Shown here: positions 63,050-64,000 of the stretch, piece after piece
Layout of the letters: the number at the start of each line of letters is the position of its first letter
How positions within the stretch are numbered: the stretch's first letter is position 1
NCBI GenBank assembly: GCA_905182995.1
Contig: CAJJDP010000004.1
Coordinates: 480,417-544,416 of the forward strand
Origin: Paramecium octaurelia
Taxonomy: Eukaryota > Ciliophora > Oligohymenophorea > Peniculida > Parameciidae
DNA length: 64,000 nt
Direction of reading: 5' to 3'
The notes under the pieces: generated by a model
Told to the model about the DNA's origin: nothing
Databases searched by the model: none
What the model saw: only the letters and a program-made list of their open reading frames with translations
Position numbers and translations under genes: made by a program

Positions 63050-64000
63050 ATGGAGTCTAGTTTAAGTAAAATCAATAACATGGCTGAGAAAGTTATGTTG
63101 GAATTACAGAAGCAGCCATTAATAACATGGAATTCTGGCTGTTTAAACACGTTTAAATATGTATTAAATTGCTCTAACAGATATTAGATAAATTAAAATC
63201 ATGTTTAGAGGAAGTGAGTTTTAATTTGATGAGTAAGGATCTTAACCCTGAGGCATCATTATTATAAAAGTTATCAACAAATTATACAGTTGTATTTGAT
63301 AAGGTGATTGAAATTAATTCAAGAAAAATAGTTAATGCTCCTGAATTACCTATTGAATATTGCTAGAGATAACCAAATTCAACAAGATCAGTGTTGGGTG
63401 GAACTGAAGTTTAGAATTTTAGTAATTCATTGTGCACATAATTTAGAGATATATTCTTAGAAGCATTCGGAATTTATAGATGCTGAATAGACTTTTAAAA
63501 TGAATAAGTAAAAGATCTTTAGGAAAATGGAAAATAAAAGTACGAGTACAAGTGATGATGCAATGATTAAGCTGCTTTAAGGGAATATTTAATATGAAAC
63601 TGAAAAGGAATTATTAAGAATTCAAGAGGAAAACGAAGCTAATTTAATAGACTTAAGAAAGCAATTAAAGTTAAAGGGTATGTGGTCAGAAATCAGTAGT
63701 AGTCATGCTACTTAGAAATTGAATGATCTGAATAAACATATGGAGAGGGAGACTTTTAAGAATGATTTATACATAACAGATTAAATTAAGTAAGCGAATG
63801 AGATTAAGGATGAGGAAGAATTTGATATAAAAAAAGAAGTTAAAGATAAGATATTGTTGGTTTAAAGGAAGACAGCTGATAGAATAATGAGAGCAGCGGA
63901 GAGAAAGATTAGACTTGAATATGATGCATTTGTGATAAAGAGAACAGCAGGTATTTTAGTAAAAAAGAGCAAGACTTAAAACTTTTAAAGAATTGAAGAA
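63050..64000 (+). CDS. Coiled-coil protein, 3' end beyond the window
   Basis: First 302 codons of a longer gene, with introns 63161-63180 (CAG) and 63422-63446. Starts MESSLSKINNMAEKVMLELQ and is helical and charged throughout: ILDKLKSCLEEVSFNLMSK, TEKELLRIQEENEANLIDL, DIKKEVKDKILLVQRK, RIMRAAERKIRLEYDAF. No stop before 64000. No family recognised; a cytoskeletal or basal-body role would be typical for such proteins in ciliates but is not shown. Confidence 0.7.

Overview
This window reads as somatic-type nuclear DNA of a Paramecium-like oligohymenophorean ciliate. Only TGA works as a stop. TAA and TAG fall inside conserved domains at glutamine positions. The DNA is very AT-rich. Genes are cut by very short introns, mostly 18-31 nt, GTA...TAG in form. 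Trichocyst matrix protein, XMAP215-type microtubule polymerase, an LC8 dynein chain and several protein kinases fit a motile ciliate. Standard-code ORF calls are misleading here: nearly every gene had to be read with TAA/TAG as Gln and spliced by hand. For each spliced multi-exon model the exon total came out as a multiple of three, which is the main internal check.

Layout. 0-5.4 kb: gene-poor, with a truncated PP2C phosphatase, a small coiled-coil gene and decayed coding pieces. 5.8-9.8 kb: dCMP deaminase fused to a P-loop domain, and glutamate-cysteine ligase. 9.9-17.8 kb: a minus-strand ORF split by TGA, a coiled-coil gene, an F-BAR protein with 239 consecutive TAA (Gln) codons, and ribophorin II. 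17.8-25.2 kb: proteasome beta-2, a DnaJ protein, an unknown 468-aa protein, and a myristoylatable EF-hand/PH/kinase protein like apicomplexan CDPK7. 25.4-32.4 kb: HP1-like chromo protein, casein kinase 1, an apparently inactive ubiquitin-specific protease, and an ERK-type MAPK. 33.6-43.3 kb: LC8 dynein light chain, N-terminal amidase, unknown coiled-coil proteins, ribosomal protein eS30, an atypical aquaporin, a frameshifted SpoU/TrmH methyltransferase, and asparagine synthetase. 43.3-48.2 kb: gene-poor, with a tandem duplication of tRNA-Cys(GCA) and two small unknown genes. 48.5-54 kb: trichocyst matrix protein and a 1357-aa TOG protein. 54-64 kb: small unknown genes, a CXorf58-like IQ protein divergent from an RCC1-repeat coiled-coil protein, a degenerate 6TM sensor-kinase-like protein, and a coiled-coil gene running off the end.

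There is no operon logic. The organising features are compact spacing (five divergent pairs have start codons separated by 10-41 bp), tiny introns (70 by my hand count, about 13 of them ending in AAG), and interspersed decayed genes, which fits the whole-genome-duplication history of Paramecium. No CRISPR, IS element or telomere was seen.
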